Notes under the pieces: model-generated
The model's database searches: none
What the model was told of the DNA's origin: nothing
The model's input: the letters and a program-made list of their open reading frames with translations, nothing else
Shown here: piece after piece, positions 59,998 through 64,000 of the stretch
Layout of the letters: each line of letters starts with the position of its first letter
Position numbering within the stretch: the first letter of the stretch is position 1
Program-made: the position numbers and the translations under genes
Origin: Lepiota brunneoincarnata
Taxonomy: Eukaryota > Basidiomycota > Agaricomycetes > Agaricales > Agaricaceae
Length of the DNA: 64,000 nucleotides
Assembly: GCA_023014365.1 (NCBI GenBank)
Contig: JAEBUN010000011.1
Location: forward strand, 744,001 to 808,000
Reading direction: 5' to 3'

Positions 59998-60093
59998 TCT
60001 CTAGTCTCTGGTCTCTGGTCTCTGTCTCTGTCTCTGTCTCTAGCACTCTGGAACTCTAAACTCTGAACTCTGGTCTCTGTCTCTGTCTCTGGG
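59998..60093. repeat. (TCTCTG)n-like simple repeat
   Basis: Imperfect tandem TCTCTG/TCTCTGG units interrupted by CACTCTGGAACTC. Confidence 0.8.
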
Positions 60094-60259
60094 TTGGTCG
60101 ACGACCGAAGAATTCACACTTAACGATGCACACTAAATAGCCCTCTGAAACCGTTCTTGATCACGGCTCGCAGACTTGCGTGTGGAAGCGGGGGTGAGAC
60201 CTCTTGCTTCTCCACGAACAAGTGCGACCGTATTTATATTGTTTAGATACATACGAGAG

Positions 60260-60420
60260 ATAGTAAATATGAAATAGAAAACAATAAGCTTAATTGTTAC
60301 AGGCACTGTAGAACATTTTGGAAGGTTCGGCAGCATTTCTACCTTGCCCTGGGTTATGGGTTTTTCTCTGATTAACGAATGGCAATCCAGCCAGACGTGT
60401 TTCGTGCTCGTCTGCATTAT
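60260..60420 (-). pseudogene. Probable Ty1/Copia RNase H C-terminal remnant
   Basis: The minus strand reads TKHVWLDCHSLIREK then GKVEML, resembling the ...TKHI..xxHFIRE...G.I.. block at the end of Copia pol. The similarity is short and the frame is broken after it, so the call is weak. Confidence 0.4.
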
Positions 60421-61616
60421 TCTGCGTCCACGCGAGCGCGTTAAGACTCCGGATCAATTATGATCGGAATGTATAGCGGATGGACAGTCCCTTGATCCGT
60501 TGTAATTAATCTCAGTTAAGCAATAGGCCGAGGTGCCGGGACCCACAAAGCACTCGTTAATTAGGAGTCTTTGATATTTCTAGGGTTTTGGGCATCGGGT
60601 GTCGCCTCCCGAACGTTGAACGTTCCGTTCTGTGGTCCGGTCATCATTATTGGGCTCGCTTTCGACGTAATACTCCTGCGACAGCCGCTAGGTACATTCT
60701 TTATATTCAAACGCATCCGGGTTCATCAGAAAACTGCTCGTAAGGTCCCTTGATGCGACCAGAGTATACTCGATAGACTATGTAGAGTCCTGAATCCCTC
60801 TGGAAAGCGTTCCGATAGTTTGGTTCACTAAGCTTAGTGATAATGAACTGGTTTGAACACTTCCAAGGCTCGAATATCCTCAATTCGGTCGAACTGGCTA
60901 CTACGGGACATAGTACCAATCCTCTATAGAGTTCTTTAATGATATAGCCAATGATTCTATGTAGAGAATCGTTCTGGAGTACGGAATTCATGTATAGGCG
61001 TGAAATCGGCGTATCACCGGGGGACAGGGCAAAGTCAGTACGTAGACTTCGGGACCGAGGTGGAGTACATTGGGCGGGGGGTTGGACTTGCAGCCTCAGC
61101 ATATGTGCTGTGCCCTCCTACTGTCCTAGTCCGTATTTCAGGAAGTCGGGGCCGAAGCGGAGTGAGGCAGAAGAGAGGAGAGGATAGAGAACAGGGAGCT
61201 AGTCCGCTGCTCAATTTGATTATCAGACTGAGGAGTACAAGCCAAGTACCTACAGTATATATACTACTGGCCTTACAAACTATGACTCGTACTGATTACG
61301 TGCAGAGTGAAGTGGAGGCCGATATAGTTACAAATGGATTACGAACAGATTACAAATGGAATGGAAACCGGTACAGGTATGGAGACTGATAACGTATCTT
61401 GACTACGGACGGGAAATGGAGACTGGAACTAGAGACACCAAGGGTCAGGTGACCATGGCACGTGTGGAGGTGGTGGTGTGATCGGGGCAGTGGGTTGCGG
61501 TCGGAGCAAGTCGGGGCCAAGTTGGAGGGCAGAGGGTTGTTGTGTGGAGCACATGTGGAATTGAGAAGCTGAAGTTTAAGTGATTAGACTCTGAGTTGGC
61601 ATGGATATGACAACAT

Positions 61617-63446
61617 GCTCACCCCCAAAATAAGGTGGTTGACGTGTTTGCAGATAGTCAGGATCTTGGAGGAGGAGGGAAGACAGTGTTTGTTGTGTAT
61701 AGGGGTGCAATGTCTTCTGTTGATCACCAGTAGCAGAGGAAGGCATCTGATGACCAGTGGCCCATGGTCTTGACAACATCAGGGGGTACACCAGCAAGGA
61801 GGAGTTGTGTTGTCCCTCCGATCCTGGAGGAGTGTCCTGTGATGGTAGGGTGACCTAATCTCCTCCAAATATCATTGCATCTGGCAAGAAAGGATCTCTT
61901 GGTAAGGGTTTGTGTTCTGTTGATGGACATGTGTGCGAATAGTGTTGAACTGAGTAGAGTCAATAGTATCAGTGATACACTGATCACTAGTCACTAGCTC
62001 AAGTTGATCAACAATCACTGATGTATTCACATGTTGTTAATAATAGTGTGATTTGATAAGCCCACTGATTCGGTCAAGTGTAAAGGTTCTTCATATGTAA
62101 CTCCCCTTCACATAATAGGATTTGGCTAGTCTAAGGTCCCATCCTGTCAAAATGGACACAAGGCATGAAACTCAGTGTCCGCTAATTGACATCCCCAAGG
62201 GATGGGTGTACATAACAACTAATTACTTATATATTATAATTCATTACTAACTAATAAGTGATCTGTTGCTTTATTTAACAAATAGTGGGGTATTCTTGGT
62301 TAATTTGTTCAGTTGAAGGTGTTTGTACAGAGCATGAATTGGGCTTGAACTTCCATGTTGACAACAAGGGCAACATTGTCTCCATGGTGATGTGTTTTTG
62401 TAGCTGGCAGGCAGAGAACCCAGGTAGTGTAATTGCGAGCAGAGTGTTGTAGAGAGGCTCAGCTTGGGCAAGTGGTGATGGAAAGGTCATGGGTGGATGT
62501 AGGGAATAATTCTCCAAGGGGGCATTGTCCCAAAAAGGCTGTGCATGCACAAGCTATCACAGCAGCATCAAAGGGGTCGTTAGGGTTGAGGAAGGTAGAT
62601 AGGATCTTGATTGCTGGTTTAGTAACTGGGGTTTGTTTCTGTCACAGTGAACTAGGGGGTGTGAGGTTGTATACACCTGAAATGATGTATGAAAGTCTGT
62701 TGCTCCCATGCCATGTCCAATTATTAGCTAAATGCCATGCCTTTATGGCTGCAATCTTGTTCTGGGCTGTATTACCAGATGTATGGCCAATTCCATCTGC
62801 TGCGAAGGTGCATAACACTATTTCTGGGAATGGGATGTGTAGGTATTGTGGGATGTTTTCTCTGTCACAGATTGTATGCTTTGAATGTAGATGGAGCCCA
62901 ACTGTGTTGTAAGGCCATGTTGACTTTTTGTTGTGTGGAGGGGGTTAAATGGGGAAGAGCTGAGGGGTTGAGCCATCTGGGGGTGTATATAAGGTGGGCA
63001 ACTGGTGTTGGTTTCTGGGGTATATGATGTGATGGCATTTTCAGTGTTTGGTTGTTGTTGAAAAGGGACAGGGGGGGGGGGGCAGTTATTTTGGGTTGTA
63101 ATTAGGTAATCAATTTCTATAAAGGAGGGTGGATTTTACAAGGATGGTTGGGTATTAGAAAAGATGTCAGAACGTCAGGGAGTGGAAAGGTGTCTGATGA
63201 ACAGATGAGGTGGTTAATAGGGAATCCTCAAGAGGGTTTATCTGCTAAGTTAGAATCAGAAGGAACATAAAGAGTTGATATCCATAATGAGTGTGTATGA
63301 AGGAGGGTAGTAATGCATTGTAAGACTGAATTGTATTCCAGGTTCCTGGATTTTCCACCTTGGATCACTCCTATGATGCCAGTATTGTCAGATCTGATGA
63401 TGAGATGAGAGTTTGAGTAGCCACAGTAGATCACTAATCTGAGGCC
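61617..63446 (-). mobile_element. DIRS/Ngaro-like tyrosine-recombinase retroelement, copy 2 (damaged)
   Basis: The minus strand repeats copy 1: recombinase start (ATG) at 63038, stop (TGA) at 61658-61660, and the RNase H end (SDSNLADKPS) near 63235. The catalytic block appears as GHSSRIGGTTQLLLAGVPPD, with HSSR for HSFR, followed by GHWSSDAFLCYW. It is split by a solo LTR at 61943-62280 and cut at 63446 by a hAT-like end. Several frame changes make it a pseudogene. Confidence 0.85.
61943..62280 (-). repeat. Solo LTR (third family) with AATAG duplication
   Basis: TGTTGAACTGAG...TTTAACA, 338 bp, flanked by AATAG at 61938-61942 and 62281-62285. Removing it and one AATAG restores GCGAATAGTGGGG, identical to the complement of copy 1 at 2448-2460. 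Orientation is not determined by the ends; minus is assumed. It shows no similarity to the other LTRs. Confidence 0.88.
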
Positions 63447-64000
63447 TAGGGGTGCCAAAGTTCAGTTCAGTTTGGTTCAGCACCCCTTTGGTCTGAACCT
63501 GAACCTGACCCCTTTCAGAATTTCTGAACCTGGACCTGAACCTGAACTGAACCCCCTGAACCTGGTTTAGCAAGTTCAGTTCAGGGTTCGAACCAGTTTG
63601 AACCCTGAACTTTTTTAAAAAATGGCCAAATCAAAGTTTATTTTATAATTAAACTATTCAAAGATCTATTCTTTAGGTTCCCATTCTTTAATTCCACTCC
63701 ATCACCTAGAATTCCAGTCCTATATCCATCTTTTGCAATTTGTAAAGCTGTAAAGATATTAGCTCTGAGAAAGTTGCAAGTAAGTATACTCTCTTAGAGG
63801 CTACTGAGGATCCTGCCAAATAGTCTCTAGCCATACACCCAAGAGCTGGAAATCTGACATGGCTGAGCTAAATAATAAATCAGTAAAACAATGAGGCTCT
63901 CCAATGAAAAGCACTTACTCACTCACTGTACTATAACATCTTCAACTGGTTCAATATCAGCACTTCAATACTCATCTGGCTCTTGGAACATATCATGAGA
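63447..64000. mobile_element. hAT-like DNA transposon end
   Basis: It starts TAGGGGTGCCAAAGTTCAG at the exact point where copy 2 of the recombinase element stops. Dense subterminal repeats follow (CTGAAC / GTTCAG / GAACCTG at 63460-63615). TAGGGGTG-type termini with subterminal hexamer repeats are typical of hAT elements, where they bind transposase. The other end and the 8 bp duplication (expected CTGAGGCC) lie beyond the window. No transposase ORF is visible. Confidence 0.6.

Larger units (their letters stand above)
59726..61616. other. Degraded repeat-rich region
   Basis: No intact gene. It includes a (TCTCTG)n-type low-complexity tract, a probable Copia remnant, and AT-rich DNA. The part 61420-61616 is probably the 3' non-coding end of the second tyrosine-recombinase element, since AACCCTCTG-type blocks near 61490-61540 resemble 59678-59712. 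Confidence 0.45.

Noticed and set aside
59998..60093. CRISPR-like or regulatory tandem array
   Set aside because: The units are TCTCTG simple repeats without unique spacers, in a eukaryotic genome.

Overview
The window reads as nuclear DNA of a filamentous basidiomycete, most likely an Agaricomycete. Reasons: genes split by many 45-110 bp GT-AG introns, a single-polypeptide ATP-citrate lyase, a NACHT-type STAND NTPase, a DUF6533-type membrane protein, several P450s, a fungal initiator tRNA-Met, and Ty3/gypsy chromoviruses with tyrosine-recombinase retroelements.

Layout. (1) 1-13597 is a stack of nested retroelements. A DIRS/Ngaro-like element (RT-RNase H, tyrosine recombinase) carries a solo LTR (699-1114, TSD CCATC). 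Its 3' part is split by a 10.6 kb chromovirus (2848-13438, TSD GCCTC). That element contains a 2.46 kb LTR element with no pol (10419-12874, TSD GCCAC), whose only gene encodes a KH RNA-binding domain. That gene is in turn split by a 492 bp solo LTR (11585-12076, TSD CAGAC). (2) 14952-29093 is a gene island: NACHT NTPase (-), Mug190-like SMP/C2 protein (-), six-hairpin glycosidase (+), tRNA-Glu(CTC), ATP-citrate lyase (+). (3) 29498-42730: two P450s (-), initiator tRNA-Met, a prenylated ubiquitin-fold protein (+), a DUF1275/YoaK membrane protein (-). (4) 45468-57036: COP9 subunit 5 (+), ribosomal protein eL20 (+), a DUF6533-like membrane protein (+), a SET/MYND protein (+), a disordered protein (-), a third P450 (-). 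(5) 58504-64000 is degraded: a P450 pseudogene cut by a 3'-terminal fragment of the tyrosine-recombinase element, a probable Copia remnant, a second copy of that element on the minus strand holding another solo LTR (TSD AATAG), and a hAT-like end running off the window.

The housekeeping genes (citrate cleavage to cytosolic acetyl-CoA, deneddylation, translation) and the P450s do not form an obvious pathway: no terpene synthase, PKS or NRPS is present. The most unusual item is the KH-encoding LTR element. Both it and its chromovirus host show a 10-12 nt complementarity between the predicted transcript 5' end and the primer-binding position, as expected for Tf1/sushi-type self-priming.

Caution: many otherwise intact genes, including ATP-citrate lyase and CSN5, have isolated one-base gains in their reading frames. 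This looks like base-level assembly error, so single-indel frameshifts elsewhere (NACHT, Mug190, P450s) should not be read as pseudogenes without checking. Exon limits were inferred by eye from splice sites and family similarity.
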